Source of the DNA: a virus | Virus record (IMG/VR): IMGVR_UViG_3300010885_047103 | Span: 1-44,789 of that record | Length of the DNA stretch: 44,789 nt | Reading direction: 5' to 3' (one strand) | In this document: positions 1-7,663 of the stretch, in pieces | Numbering within the stretch: position 1 is the first letter of the stretch | Layout: each line of letters opens with the position of its first letter | Notes under the pieces: model-generated | Databases searched by the model: none | What the model saw: only the letters and a program-made list of their open reading frames with translations | Told to the model about the DNA's origin: nothing | Translations under genes and position numbers: made by a program

Positions 1-2
1 AT

Positions 3-50
3 CAGGGCCAGTGCGACACGCGCCTCACGCGGGTGACGGTGCTCGCGTGA
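3..50 (+). CDS. C-terminal tail of a gene cut by the window edge
   Basis: An open frame runs from the window edge to TGA at 48-50 (last residues RVTVLA). The next gene starts with GTG at 47, overlapping this stop in the GTGA pattern used throughout this operon, so the frame is probably the end of a real gene. Too little remains to say what it encodes. Confidence 0.4.
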   Translation, partial: QGQCDTRLTRVTVLA

Positions 51-220
51 CGAAGAAGCGGCAGGCCCGGCTGGCGCGCCTCCTGGGGCGAGTCGACCGC
101 GACCTGGCGGCCATCCGCCGGCTGTACCTCGACTCCGATGACGCGGCCCCCCAGACCCTGATCACCGCCCACGCGACCGTCCGCGGGATGAACGCCTGGG
201 CGCCTAGAAAGGTGACATGA
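47..220 (+). CDS. small basic protein of unknown function
   Basis: A 57-residue protein starting at GTG 47, which overlaps the preceding stop. It is Arg-rich in its first half (KKRQARLARLLGRVDRDLA) and probably helical. A start at ATG 11 is possible but would run deep into the preceding frame. It overlaps the next gene by four bases (ATGA at 217-220), so the two are translationally coupled. No family recognised. Confidence 0.5.
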   Translation: MTKKRQARLARLLGRVDRDLAAIRRLYLDSDDAAPQTLITAHATVRGMNAWAPRKVT

Positions 221-369
221 TGAACTGCATAGTGTGTGGTAACCCCAAGCCGTCCGACCCCTACACGGCTCAGGAGGACTCATCGTATAAGGCCTTCTAC
301 TGCCTGGCCTGCCTCGTCGAGGTGATCACCGTGGTGAAGCGCGTGGTCACCCCGAGGGACCCCGAGTGA
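217..369 (+). CDS. small zinc-knuckle protein (two CxxC pairs)
   Basis: A 50-residue protein (ATG 217, stop TGA 367-369). It has a CIVCG pair near residue 4-7 and a YCLACL pair near residue 34, which together make a plausible four-cysteine zinc ribbon. The frame overlaps both neighbours by four bases (ATGA and GTGA), as expected for an operon member. Small treble-clef or ribbon proteins are common in early phage regions and often bind nucleic acid or host proteins; no specific role can be assigned. Confidence 0.6.
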   Translation: MMNCIVCGNPKPSDPYTAQEDSSYKAFYCLACLVEVITVVKRVVTPRDPE

Positions 370-773
370 CCTGCCCGACCTGCGCCGCCCCGTGCACCCC
401 TGGCGGGGTCTGCCTCCCGTGCCACAAGCGCCAGGTCCGGGGTGAGGTCTGCGTGATCGAGGAAGTGCCGATCGGCAAGAAAGTGCCGCCCCCCATGGCG
501 CGCCCCCCTCGGAATCGCTGGCTTCTCGGCCGGCACGGTACGTGCTCCGGTGAAGGGTACCATGACGAACCTGACCCCCTGGACGAGATACAAGGGCCCC
601 GAGGGCCACGGCCAGCAGAGAGCAGACTCGCTGCTCCGCTCGGTGGTGGTGGTCCGAGGGTCCCAGGGCTGGGACTGGAGCGCCTTCGGAAGCCGCGGAC
701 ACCGCGCCCGGTACGTCGGCGGCCAGGGCCTCGGGCACGCCAGCGCGTGCGCTTCCGCCACCGCATGGCTTGA
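366..773 (+). CDS. zinc-knuckle protein, C-terminal half doubtful
   Basis: GTG start at 366 overlaps the previous TGA. The N-terminus is convincing: CPTCAAPC followed by CLPCHK gives a compact zinc-binding fold in about the first 20 residues. From base 562 on, a second and better-looking frame (562-783) occupies the same DNA, and the residues encoded here become Arg/Pro/Gly-rich in the manner of a shadow frame. Either the two genes truly overlap by about 210 bases or an indel hides an earlier stop. The N-terminal zinc region is well supported; the end coordinate is not. Confidence 0.45.
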   Translation: MTCPTCAAPCTPGGVCLPCHKRQVRGEVCVIEEVPIGKKVPPPMARPPRNRWLLGRHGTCSGEGYHDEPDPLDEIQGPRGPRPAESRLAAPLGGGGPRVPGLGLERLRKPRTPRPVRRRPGPRARQRVRFRHRMA

Positions 774-783
774 GCTGGGGTGA
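562..783 (+). CDS. small protein of unknown function
   Basis: A 73-residue protein (ATG 562) preceded by GTGAAGGGTACC, a passable ribosome site. Its composition is balanced (TPWTRYKGPEGHGQQRADSLL..., then VVVVRGSQGWDWSAFGSRG) and looks coding, unlike the Arg/Pro-rich alternative frame over the same bases. Ala/Gly-rich C-terminus. No family recognised. Confidence 0.5.
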   Translation: MTNLTPWTRYKGPEGHGQQRADSLLRSVVVVRGSQGWDWSAFGSRGHRARYVGGQGLGHASACASATAWLELG

Positions 784-785
784 CG

Positions 786-920
786 ATGGACAACCTGCTC
801 GCGGCAGAGAGCATCGCGAAGGCCCTCCGGGTGGTGGGCACCGCGGTGATCCTCAAGCGGGCGGAGGAATTGTGGCGGCGGTCCCCGCGCCTCTTCCTCG
901 ACTGGATCTGGGGACGCTAG
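786..920 (+). CDS. very small protein of unknown function
   Basis: A 44-residue protein from ATG 786 to TAG 918-920, directly after the preceding stop. It is amphipathic and basic near the end (LKRAEELWRRSPRLFLDWIWGR), a single predicted helix followed by a Trp-rich tail. GC-rich third codon positions match its neighbours. It fills the whole gap between two genes, which supports it. Function unknown. Confidence 0.5.
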   Translation: MDNLLAAESIAKALRVVGTAVILKRAEELWRRSPRLFLDWIWGR

Positions 921-928
921 GAGTCACG

Positions 929-1900
929 ATGAGCGCACACTTCGAGAGCGGGTTCTTCGCCGGTGAGGCCGCCTGGCACGGGTTCGGGACCGTCGTTCCG
1001 GAGAACATCCCCTGGGCCCAGGCGATCAAGCTCGCCGGCCTCGACTGGGAGGTGGGGCTCTCGCCCCTCTTCGCCGTCCTCGACTCGGGCAAGCGCGTGT
1101 CGACCAGCGCCTATGGGGTCGTGCGCGGCCAGGACGACCGGGTCCTCGGGGTGGTCGGCGACCGCTACACCCCGATTCAGAACGCCGAGGCCTTCGGGGT
1201 CTTCGAGCGCCTGTTCGGGGACGAGGCCCGCCTGCACACGGCCGGGTCGCTGAAGGGCGGCCAGGTGATCTGGGGGCTCGCGGAGCTGAAGGAGACGGAG
1301 ATCGCGGGCGACCGCTACCGCCGCTTCCTGCTCGTAACGACGGCGCACGACGGCTCCGGCGCCCTCCTCGCCATCCCCACCAACACCCGAGTCGTCTGCT
1401 GGAACACCCTGTCGGCCGCCAAGGCGGTGGGCCGAAAGGAGGTGGGGTTCAAGGTCCGCCATACCCAGAGCGCGCCCACGGCGCTCGCCGCTAAGACGGA
1501 CGAGCTGGGGGTTGCCCTGGGGATCTTCGACGACTTCGCCATCCGCGCCGCCCGCCTCGCCGACATCACGGTCACGGACGGGGACCTGGTCGACCTCTGC
1601 CGCGAGTTCACCGTCTGCAAGCCCTACCGGGACCTCGGCACGGCCGAGTTCATCACCCAGGGCCCGGCCGCCGACATCCTCCAGCTCTCCTACCTGGGGA
1701 CCGGGAACGCCGCCTATGGCGGGACGCTCTACGGGCTCCTCCAGGGGGTGACCGAGTACGTCGATCACCACTCGCGGGGAGCGCGGCGCAGCCGGGAGGA
1801 GTCGCGCTTCGCCTACATCCTCACCGGGTCGGGCGCCGACCACAAGGCCCAGGCCTTCCAGGTCCTGGACGCCTACGGCCGCACCTCGAAGGCCGCCTGA
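929..1900 (+). CDS. DUF932 phage/plasmid-like protein
   Basis: A 323-residue protein from ATG 929 (AGGAG in TAGGAGTCACG upstream). The N-terminus (FFAGEAAWHGFGTVVPENI), the region around residues 65-80 (GVVRGQDDRVLGVVGDRYTPIQN) and WNTLSAA near residue 160 are typical of the DUF932/TIGR03299 family found widely in phages and plasmids. Its biochemical role is not established. Full length for the family. A UUCG-capped hairpin follows at 1916-1935. It lies among small early genes, upstream of the replication operon. Confidence 0.85.
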   Translation: MSAHFESGFFAGEAAWHGFGTVVPENIPWAQAIKLAGLDWEVGLSPLFAVLDSGKRVSTSAYGVVRGQDDRVLGVVGDRYTPIQNAEAFGVFERLFGDEARLHTAGSLKGGQVIWGLAELKETEIAGDRYRRFLLVTTAHDGSGALLAIPTNTRVVCWNTLSAAKAVGRKEVGFKVRHTQSAPTALAAKTDELGVALGIFDDFAIRAARLADITVTDGDLVDLCREFTVCKPYRDLGTAEFITQGPAADILQLSYLGTGNAAYGGTLYGLLQGVTEYVDHHSRGARRSREESRFAYILTGSGADHKAQAFQVLDAYGRTSKAA

Positions 1901-1915
1901 CCTACCCACCTCAGC

Positions 1916-1935
1916 CGGGGACCTTCGGGTCCCCG
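1916..1935 (+). terminator. UUCG-capped stem-loop after DUF932 gene
   Basis: CGGGGACC-TTCG-GGTCCCCG: an 8-bp perfect stem closed by a TTCG (UUCG) tetraloop, 15 bases after the stop. No T-run follows, so it is as likely to be an mRNA-stabilising or attenuating hairpin as a full intrinsic terminator. Confidence 0.6.
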
Positions 1936-1952
1936 CCCCCCAGGGAGAGAGC

Positions 1953-2159
1953 ATGAAAGACATCGAGTGGATCGTCAAGGAGAACCAGGAGCACGAGGCG
2001 CTGACCGCGGCCCCCTCGCCCGACGACGTGGCGGACTTCGGCGAGCTGTGCGAGGCCCTGGCCGTCCGCTGCCTGAGGCTCGGCCGCTACCCGCAGGCCC
2101 GCTGGTACGAGGCGACCGGTAATCTCTACCGCCAGTTGAAGGCGGAGGGGAAGCTGTGA
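1953..2159 (+). CDS. small acidic helical protein, unknown
   Basis: A 68-residue protein with a good ribosome site (CAGGGAGAGAGC) before ATG 1953. It is predicted to be helical (FGELCEALAVRCLRLGRYPQARWYEATGNLYRQLKAEGK). The GRYPQARWYEATG section resembles a TPR-like hairpin by eye, but one repeat is not enough to call it. Stop overlaps the next GTG (GTGA). Confidence 0.6.
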   Translation: MKDIEWIVKENQEHEALTAAPSPDDVADFGELCEALAVRCLRLGRYPQARWYEATGNLYRQLKAEGKL

Positions 2160-2335
2160 GCCCCACGACCCTCCTGGCGCACGAGGTGAAGGAGGTCGCC
2201 GCCGGCCTCCTGGCCCTCGTTCAGAACCCCATCGCGGCTCGCGTGAGGGTCCACCTATCATACGCCGCGCAGAACCTGACCGCTGCGGCCGCCGTCCTGG
2301 AGTCGATGGGCGAGGAGCAAGAGGAGATAGAATGA
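2156..2335 (+). CDS. small Ala-rich helical protein, unknown
   Basis: A 59-residue protein from GTG 2156, overlapping the previous stop, to TGA 2333-2335, which overlaps the next ATG. Mostly two helices (VKEVAAGLLALVQ and YAAQNLTAAAAVLESM) with an acidic tail (GEEQEEIE). No family recognised; the start and stop overlaps on both sides support it. Confidence 0.55.
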   Translation: MSPTTLLAHEVKEVAAGLLALVQNPIAARVRVHLSYAAQNLTAAAAVLESMGEEQEEIE

Positions 2336-2502
2336 CATACTACTACGCGAAGCTCGTGCCGGTCGAGAGGCCCGACGAGCGCGACGGCATCAGCTACGGC
2401 GGGGCGCTGGCGATCTTCGACTCGATCCGCCTCGACGACGGGACGTGGGTCGTATACGTGGCCGACCACACCGCGTGGGTCCGGGGGCGCGACGATGGGT
2501 GA
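2332..2502 (+). CDS. small protein of unknown function
   Basis: A 56-residue protein (ATG 2332, ATGA overlap). Sequence such as YYYAKLVPVERPDERDGISYGG and WVVYVADHTAWVRGRDDG suggests a small beta-rich fold. It overlaps the next gene at 2495-2502. No family recognised. Confidence 0.55.
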   Translation: MTYYYAKLVPVERPDERDGISYGGALAIFDSIRLDDGTWVVYVADHTAWVRGRDDG

Positions 2503-2695
2503 CGGGGGCTGGCCGGCCGACGAGGCTCGCCGCTGCGAGGGCTGCTCGAAGACGAGCCACCAGGTGCGGGTCCGCATCAACCTCCCAACCCGCCCGCAGC
2601 TCTGCCTGCGCTGCTTCGCGTTCGCCTTGAAGCCTGCGCTCTCGACATTCGCGAACCCCGGTGACACACTACCGGGTGGAGGTAGGACGGAATGA
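2495..2695 (+). CDS. small four-cysteine zinc-finger protein
   Basis: A 66-residue protein from ATG 2495. CEGC at about residue 14 and CLRC at about residue 37, about 20 residues apart, form a likely zinc ribbon; the spacer RVRINLPTRPQL looks like a beta hairpin. It ends at TGA 2693-2695, overlapping the ATG of the DUF2786 gene. It is the third small CxxC protein in the first 2.7 kb. Confidence 0.6.
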   Translation: MGDGGWPADEARRCEGCSKTSHQVRVRINLPTRPQLCLRCFAFALKPALSTFANPGDTLPGGGRTE

Positions 2696-3405
2696 ACGAC
2701 GCCATCCAGAACGTGATCACGAAGGTCCGCAAGCTGCTGAACCTGGCGCAGTCCCGCGGGGCCACCGAGGCCGAGGCCTCGCTCGCCGCCGAGCACGCCC
2801 AGCGCCTCTTGGAGGAGTACGCGCTCACCCGGGCGCAGGTCGACGGGCATGACGTCGACCCCCTGGGGCGCGTCACCTCCGGGGTGCACGGGAGCCGCAA
2901 GACCGTCCCCACCTGGGTCGGGTGGATCGCGACCTCCGTCGCCGCCACCAGCTACACCTTCGTCCTGAAGGGGCCGGCTGGCTCGCTCCAGTGGATCGGC
3001 ACCGAGCCGAACGTCCGCGCGTCCATCGCGCTGCTGGACTTCCTGGTACAGCAGTGCTCTCAGCTCCGGCGGGACTACCGGGCGACCTCTCGCATCCAGG
3101 GAGAGGACTTCGTCCGGGGCTGCGCGAGCAGGGTATCGCGCCGGCTGCGGGACGCCTACAAGGAGCGCCAGGCCGCGCGCAACACCGCCGGTGAGACTAC
3201 CGCCCTGGTGGTGCTCGACCAGCAGCGGAACGCGGTCGACCGCTACGTCGAGCAGCACGTCCGCCACACGAAGCCGCGGCAGGACGTCAGGGGAACCCGG
3301 GACCGGGGCGCCTACTTCGATGGGCAGGCTGCCGGGAACCGGGTCCAGATCAACAACCGCGAGCGGGTCGCGGCACGGCGCACGCCGTCCGGGCTCCTCG
3401 CCTAG
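2692..3405 (+). CDS. DUF2786 family protein
   Basis: A 237-residue protein. The first 45 residues (VITKVRKLLNLAQSRGATEAEASLAAEHAQRLLEEYAL in pieces) are the hallmark of DUF2786, a short helical domain of unknown role found in bacteria and phages. The remainder (WIGTEPNVRASIALLDFLVQQC, then a basic C-terminus with RVAARRTPSG) matches the C-terminal part usually seen in phage members. ATG 2692 overlaps the previous stop; a good SD-like GGTGGAGGTAGGA precedes it. Function unestablished. Confidence 0.8.
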   Translation: MNDAIQNVITKVRKLLNLAQSRGATEAEASLAAEHAQRLLEEYALTRAQVDGHDVDPLGRVTSGVHGSRKTVPTWVGWIATSVAATSYTFVLKGPAGSLQWIGTEPNVRASIALLDFLVQQCSQLRRDYRATSRIQGEDFVRGCASRVSRRLRDAYKERQAARNTAGETTALVVLDQQRNAVDRYVEQHVRHTKPRQDVRGTRDRGAYFDGQAAGNRVQINNRERVAARRTPSGLLA

Positions 3406-3422
3406 AAAGGAAGGAGACGACG

Positions 3423-3728
3423 TTGACACACTACGAGCGGAGGCTGTACACCCTCGACGCTTCGGACCTCGTGGACGAGATCCACCGGCTGGAGATCGAG
3501 CGCGACGGCTTGATTGACGCCACGATGAACCGGGACGCCGAGATCGAGAAGCACACCATCGAGAACGTGAAGCTCCGCCGGGAGATCGCCTATCTGAGAA
3601 GCTGCGTCGCGAACTACGAGTCCAGCGTCTGCCGGTACGTCGCCAAGGTGGTCTGCCTGGAGGGCGCGCTGGAGGAGTGCTACGCCGGGCTCCTGAAGGC
3701 GGCCCGCGTCCTGTGGGCCCGGCCGTGA
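3423..3728 (+). CDS. coiled-coil protein, TTG start
   Basis: A 101-residue protein starting with TTG at 3423 behind a strong ribosome site (GAAAGGAAGGAGACGACG). Residues about 18-75 show heptad-like spacing (VDEIHRLEIERDGLI..., IEKHTIENVKLRREIAYLR), predicting a coiled coil, so it is probably a dimer. No family recognised. The stop overlaps the next GTG start. Confidence 0.65.
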   Translation: MTHYERRLYTLDASDLVDEIHRLEIERDGLIDATMNRDAEIEKHTIENVKLRREIAYLRSCVANYESSVCRYVAKVVCLEGALEECYAGLLKAARVLWARP

Positions 3729-4165
3729 ACCCGTACGGCCTGACCATCCCCTACGTCGTCTTCTCCCAGCCCAGCGCCCTCGACCTCGGCATGATGAAGC
3801 GGCTACAGGAGGCGATGCGCGACACCCTCGGCCTGGCGGCCATGCGCGTGCTCTGCCCTGGCGCCGTACAGCTCGACGTGATCTGGCGAATCGCCCGCGT
3901 CTGCGTCGCGTCCGGCCTCTGCGTCGAGCGCGGGCGGCGGCGGTCGAGGCCGAGACGTGACGGCGGGGGCCTCCGCATCCGGCGACCCACGACCATCGCA
4001 GGCCGGGAGCCGTCGTCCGTCTACGTCTGCGTCCAGGAGGACTACATCTACATCGAGGGCGGCTTCGACCGACTTGGCCGCCGCCTCCGGGAGATGCGCT
4101 ACCCCCTTCACGACGCCGGCACCCGCCGGGCCCTCCGCACGATCATCCGCCGGACCCCGGTATGA
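3725..4165 (+). CDS. phage protein of unknown function
   Basis: A 146-residue protein from GTG 3725, overlapping the preceding TGA. A central basic patch (ERGRRRSRPRRDGG) divides an N-terminal helical part from a C-terminal beta part (SSVYVCVQEDYIYIEGGFDRLGRRLREM). An upstream in-frame ATG at 3677 lies inside the previous gene and is less likely. No family recognised. Confidence 0.55.
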   Translation: MNPYGLTIPYVVFSQPSALDLGMMKRLQEAMRDTLGLAAMRVLCPGAVQLDVIWRIARVCVASGLCVERGRRRSRPRRDGGGLRIRRPTTIAGREPSSVYVCVQEDYIYIEGGFDRLGRRLREMRYPLHDAGTRRALRTIIRRTPV

Positions 4166-4482
4166 GAACCCCTCCTCAGGCATCTCTTCGCCGTCTGGTG
4201 GAAGCGATACGGGACAACCAGTTCCAGGAGCAGGTGATCGAGTGGCGCCGCCCCATCCCGGTGAGCCAGGGGGTGGCCGGGCTTCAGCTCGCCGTCCTGG
4301 CGGACGCCTGCACCAGGGGCTACATCAAGGAGCGGACCTGGTTCGAGTCGCCCGACGCGGACTACGTCTTCTCCTTCCGCACCATCTGCGAAACCCTGGG
4401 GCTCTCGGCCACGATGCTGCTCGCCCGCGTCAAGGGCGGCCGTGCGTGGGGGCCCGGCTCCCGGCGGAGGGGGGCGGCATGA
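4162..4482 (+). CDS. phage protein of unknown function
   Basis: A 106-residue protein with ATGA overlaps at both ends. The middle (LAVLADACTRGYIKERTWFESPDADYVFSFRTICETLGLSATMLLARV) resembles a small helix-turn-helix: TICETLGLSATMLLARV could be the turn and recognition helix. It may therefore bind DNA, but this is inference from pattern only. Confidence 0.55.
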   Translation: MRTPPQASLRRLVEAIRDNQFQEQVIEWRRPIPVSQGVAGLQLAVLADACTRGYIKERTWFESPDADYVFSFRTICETLGLSATMLLARVKGGRAWGPGSRRRGAA

Positions 4483-4685
4483 TGGCGCGCGAGGCGGGGG
4501 TGAGCACGATGGAGATGTTCTTCGACTGCAACCCCGAGCTGAAGCTGGAGGAGGGGCTGATCTGGCGCGTCTACCGCTCGCACTTCGACATGCTCGCCGG
4601 CCTCCCCACGATCACCGCGCTGGACGTCCTCGGAGTTCTCTGCTACCAGGAGTTGCGCGCGCAAGGGCGCAGGAGGGATCACTGA
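4479..4685 (+). CDS. small protein of unknown function
   Basis: A 68-residue protein with tandem ATGATG start at 4479, overlapping the preceding TGA. Acidic-helical N-terminus (NPELKLEEGLIWRVYRSHFDML) and a basic end. It lies immediately before the primase-helicase gene (next ATG at 4686), so it probably belongs to the replication operon. No family recognised. Confidence 0.55.
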   Translation: MMAREAGVSTMEMFFDCNPELKLEEGLIWRVYRSHFDMLAGLPTITALDVLGVLCYQELRAQGRRRDH

Positions 4686-6494
4686 ATGGCGATGATGAAG
4701 GACTACGCGCTGGCGTACTACGATCACGGGTGGGTGCCCGTGCCGGTGACGCCGGGTGAGAAGGCCCCGACGCTCGTGGCCTGGGGACCGTTCCAGAGGA
4801 AGCGCCCGACCAGGGAGCAGGTAGCCGAGTGGTGGGGGAAGTGGCCGGACGCGAACATCGCCATCCTGACCGGTGATCCGTCTGGGGTCGACGTGGTTGA
4901 CGTCGACGTCAAGACGAAGGGGGACCCGAAGCCGTTCCAGGGGTCTACCCAGTGTTGGGTGAACACGCCCTCCGGTGGCTGGCACTTCTACTACATCACC
5001 AAGAAGCTGACGAGCCGGGCCGGCGTTCTCCAGGGTGTCGACGTCCGCGGCAACGGCGGCTACGTTCTCGCCCCGCCCTCTCGGATCAAGGGGGTGGGAG
5101 GCTACGTCTGGGGAGGGGAGCCCGTCACGCGCGTGGCGCCCCAGGCGATGCCGTCGAAGGTCTTTCACCTGGTCGCCCCGAAGAAGGCGGAGGAGAAGAA
5201 GGCGACGGTGGTGCGCCCGACCGAGAACTGGCTGGCGGGAATCCTCACCGACGGCGTGGGTGAGGGCGGACGGAACAGCGCCGCAGCGAAGCTGGCCGGC
5301 TACTTCCTGAGCAAGGGCATGCCACGCGACGTGGTGGTCGCGGCGCTCGACGGATGGAACTCGAAGAACCAGCCACCGTTGGAGTACGAGGAGCTGGGGC
5401 GGATCGTCACCAGCATCGCTGCGAAGGAGGAGCAGCGCGCCCAGGAGGTTGCGTCCGAGGCCTCCAAAATGGTGCTCTACTCGTTCGAGGCGTTCATGCA
5501 GCGGTTCGAGGGCCGCGAGAAGGAGTGGCTGATCGAGGGTTGGCTTCCTGCCGCCACCATCGGCATGATCCTCGGTGAGCCGCGGGCGTTCAAGACCTGG
5601 ACCTCGCAGGACCTCGCCCTGTCGGTCGCGACCGGCCAGCCGTTCCTCGGCACCTACCCCGTCGCGCGCCCGGGCCCCGTCCTGATGATTCAGGAGGAGG
5701 ACTCCCCGGAGGACACCGCCGGCAGGATGGGCCCCCTGTCGGTCGCCAAGTACTACGACGGCCCCGCCGACTTCTACGACGTCCCAACCAACATCCCCCT
5801 CACCATCTCCCCGATGGGCGGCTTCACGTTCGAGGACGAGGTGTGCTGGACGAACCTGCACCACGCGCTGGAGGCCCTACGCCCCTCCCTCGTCATGTTC
5901 GATCCGCTCTACATCATCGCCAGTTACAAGGACTGGTTCGCCGGCTGCCTGCGGCATATCAACCGGCTGAAGAGGTTGAGAGACATCTACAAGACTACCT
6001 TCCTCATCGTGCACCACACGCGCAAGCCCACGGGGGAGAAGAAGGACGGGCCCACGAATCCGCTGCACGAGATGTACGGCAGCCAGCTCCTGGTGGCCTC
6101 GACCGAAACCGTCTGGTCGTTCAGTCGGAAGCCGTTGACCAACAACGTGGTCGTGTCGCGGCACTTCAAGGCCGGGGAGGACCTGCTGCCTACCAACCTG
6201 CACTTCGACGTCAAGTTGGACCGGGTCCCGATCATGGTCGTGACGGAGAGTGAGCCGGAGGTGAAGGAGGAGAAGTCGGGAGAGGAGAGGTTGACGAAGC
6301 TACAGGGAGAGGTTCTGGAGGAGGTACGGCGCAACAAGGTCCCGGTCACCGCCGAGCTGGTTTCTGGGGTGCTCGACATGAACAAGGGGACCATCCTCAA
6401 CGCCCTGCGCCAGCTCGCACAGAAGGGCTTCATCGAGGGGAACAACAGCCACGGCTGGTCCGTCACGAAGGTAAACGTGGAGGAGCTTCTATGA
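4686..6494 (+). CDS. bifunctional primase-polymerase / RepA-like helicase
   Basis: A 602-residue protein that should prime and unwind the replication fork. Residues about 1-170 form a prim-pol domain: WVPVPVTPGEKAP at the start, the metal-binding DVDV near residues 71-75, and PSGGWHFYY near 98. Residues about 270-500 are a RecA-fold helicase domain of the RepA/AAA_25 type: Walker A-like GEPRAFKTW near 296-304, Walker B MFDPLY near 404 and HHTRKP near 440. The last 60 residues look like a winged helix. The usual glycine before the Walker lysine is Phe here, a variant known in this family from memory. The prim-pol plus helicase fusion is the usual replicative module of such phages. Confidence 0.88.
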   Translation: MAMMKDYALAYYDHGWVPVPVTPGEKAPTLVAWGPFQRKRPTREQVAEWWGKWPDANIAILTGDPSGVDVVDVDVKTKGDPKPFQGSTQCWVNTPSGGWHFYYITKKLTSRAGVLQGVDVRGNGGYVLAPPSRIKGVGGYVWGGEPVTRVAPQAMPSKVFHLVAPKKAEEKKATVVRPTENWLAGILTDGVGEGGRNSAAAKLAGYFLSKGMPRDVVVAALDGWNSKNQPPLEYEELGRIVTSIAAKEEQRAQEVASEASKMVLYSFEAFMQRFEGREKEWLIEGWLPAATIGMILGEPRAFKTWTSQDLALSVATGQPFLGTYPVARPGPVLMIQEEDSPEDTAGRMGPLSVAKYYDGPADFYDVPTNIPLTISPMGGFTFEDEVCWTNLHHALEALRPSLVMFDPLYIIASYKDWFAGCLRHINRLKRLRDIYKTTFLIVHHTRKPTGEKKDGPTNPLHEMYGSQLLVASTETVWSFSRKPLTNNVVVSRHFKAGEDLLPTNLHFDVKLDRVPIMVVTESEPEVKEEKSGEERLTKLQGEVLEEVRRNKVPVTAELVSGVLDMNKGTILNALRQLAQKGFIEGNNSHGWSVTKVNVEELL

Positions 6495-6694
6495 CGATCC
6501 GCATCAGCAAGCTGCCGTCGGGCTACTGGCACATCCGGGGCCAGGGGCCGTCGAACTGGGCCCAGTGCCTGGTGCTGCCCGAGACGATGGAGGAGGTCAG
6601 GAAGGTAGCGTACGACGCGAGCGATGACTTCTGCTACGAGGTGGCCAAGGTGGTTCGCCAGCTCCTGCGTCGGGATCGGGTGGAGGGAGAATGA
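6491..6694 (+). CDS. small protein of unknown function
   Basis: A 67-residue protein between helicase and nuclease genes with ATGA overlaps to both. Begins with a short beta-like stretch (ISKLPSGYWHIRGQGPSNWAQCLVLPETM) followed by an acidic helix. No family recognised; its position suggests a replication or recombination accessory. Confidence 0.6.
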   Translation: MTIRISKLPSGYWHIRGQGPSNWAQCLVLPETMEEVRKVAYDASDDFCYEVAKVVRQLLRRDRVEGE

Positions 6695-7662
6695 GGCTGT
6701 CGTATAGCATCCTGCGGGGATATCAGACCTGCGAGTTCAAGGCGAAGGTTCTATCCTTCGACCGCGTCGAGGTAGAGGACACGATGCGGGACGTCACGAC
6801 GAGGATCACCGGCATCCTCGCACACGCCGGCATGGAGGGCTACCTCAAGGCCTGCCAGATTCGGCCCTTCATCGAGGCGGCGTGTTCGGAGTTCACGTTC
6901 CCCGAGGGCTTCAGTGCGGCCGATCAGGAGGCCCTGGTGGCGAAGGCGACACGCCTGGCGCAGCGGACCGTCGACTGGTTCCAGCCCACGAAGCGGTTCA
7001 AGACGGCGGTGCTCAACGGGCACCCGCTCATCGACTACAAGCTGCTCTGGGAGAAGCGGGTGGGGATCTTCGACGCCGTCGTCGCCAAGCCGGACTGGGT
7101 CTGCACCGACAAGGACGGCCTGAGCTGGATACTCGACTGGAAGTTCTCGTCGGACATGAGCGACCCCGAGATCACCCGCTACGACATCCAGGCGGCGCTC
7201 TATCAGAAGGTCCTGGCGGAGCTGGGGATGCCGGTGCGGGGCACCATCATGGTCCGGGCCCTAACCGAGGACCCCACGAAGCCGTCCGTCAACAAGGACG
7301 GCACGATGTCACGCCGGCCGATCCGCTGCTCGTGGCACGACTACCGCCAGGCGCTGCTGCAGCACGGGCTCGACCCTGGCGCGTACTCCGACATGCAAGA
7401 TAAGTTGCTGCCGTTCCACAAGGAGTACCGGAACTACCGCTCCCACGCCGAGGTCGAGGCGATCTGGGACCGTGTGGTTGTCCCCCTTGCCACCCGGATC
7501 AGTCGTGGTATAGAGGGGGGCGACGATGCGGCGTTCATTCGCAGCCTGGACTACGCGAAGTGCCGGTGGTGTGGGGTGCGGGAGGACTGTCTCGCGGGCC
7601 TTCGTGGGCAGGCCACTCACCCAGCCTACGGTTCCAACAGCCCCGTGAAGGAGGGGGAGTAG
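6691..7662 (+). CDS. PD-(D/E)XK nuclease, Cas4/RecB-like
   Basis: A 323-residue exonuclease-like protein. The N-terminus LSYSILRGYQTCEFKAKV is typical of RecB/Cas4-type nucleases. The active site is visible: a Glu/Asp region (EKRVGIFDAVVAKPDWV, about 121-133), then ILDWKFS near 146-152 with the catalytic D-x-K, and a following QAALYQKV motif. The C-terminus has CRWCGVREDC near 291-300, so with the early Cys at residue 11 it could hold an iron-sulphur cluster as in Cas4/AddB. It is followed at once by a RecA-like ATPase and an SSB-like gene, a recombination set. GTG/ATG overlap with the previous gene. Confidence 0.85.
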   Translation: MRLSYSILRGYQTCEFKAKVLSFDRVEVEDTMRDVTTRITGILAHAGMEGYLKACQIRPFIEAACSEFTFPEGFSAADQEALVAKATRLAQRTVDWFQPTKRFKTAVLNGHPLIDYKLLWEKRVGIFDAVVAKPDWVCTDKDGLSWILDWKFSSDMSDPEITRYDIQAALYQKVLAELGMPVRGTIMVRALTEDPTKPSVNKDGTMSRRPIRCSWHDYRQALLQHGLDPGAYSDMQDKLLPFHKEYRNYRSHAEVEAIWDRVVVPLATRISRGIEGGDDAAFIRSLDYAKCRWCGVREDCLAGLRGQATHPAYGSNSPVKEGE

Positions 7663-7663
7663 C

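Noticed and set aside
1-220. Continuation of the right-end integrase across a circular junction
   Set aside because: No H-x-x-R-H or catalytic Tyr motif is encoded in any frame at the left end, so the two ends are not directly joined.
7504-7515. Plus-strand CGTGGTATAGAG, similar to the late box
   Set aside because: It lies within the nuclease gene in frame, reads toward no nearby start, and differs at the -10. Probably chance.
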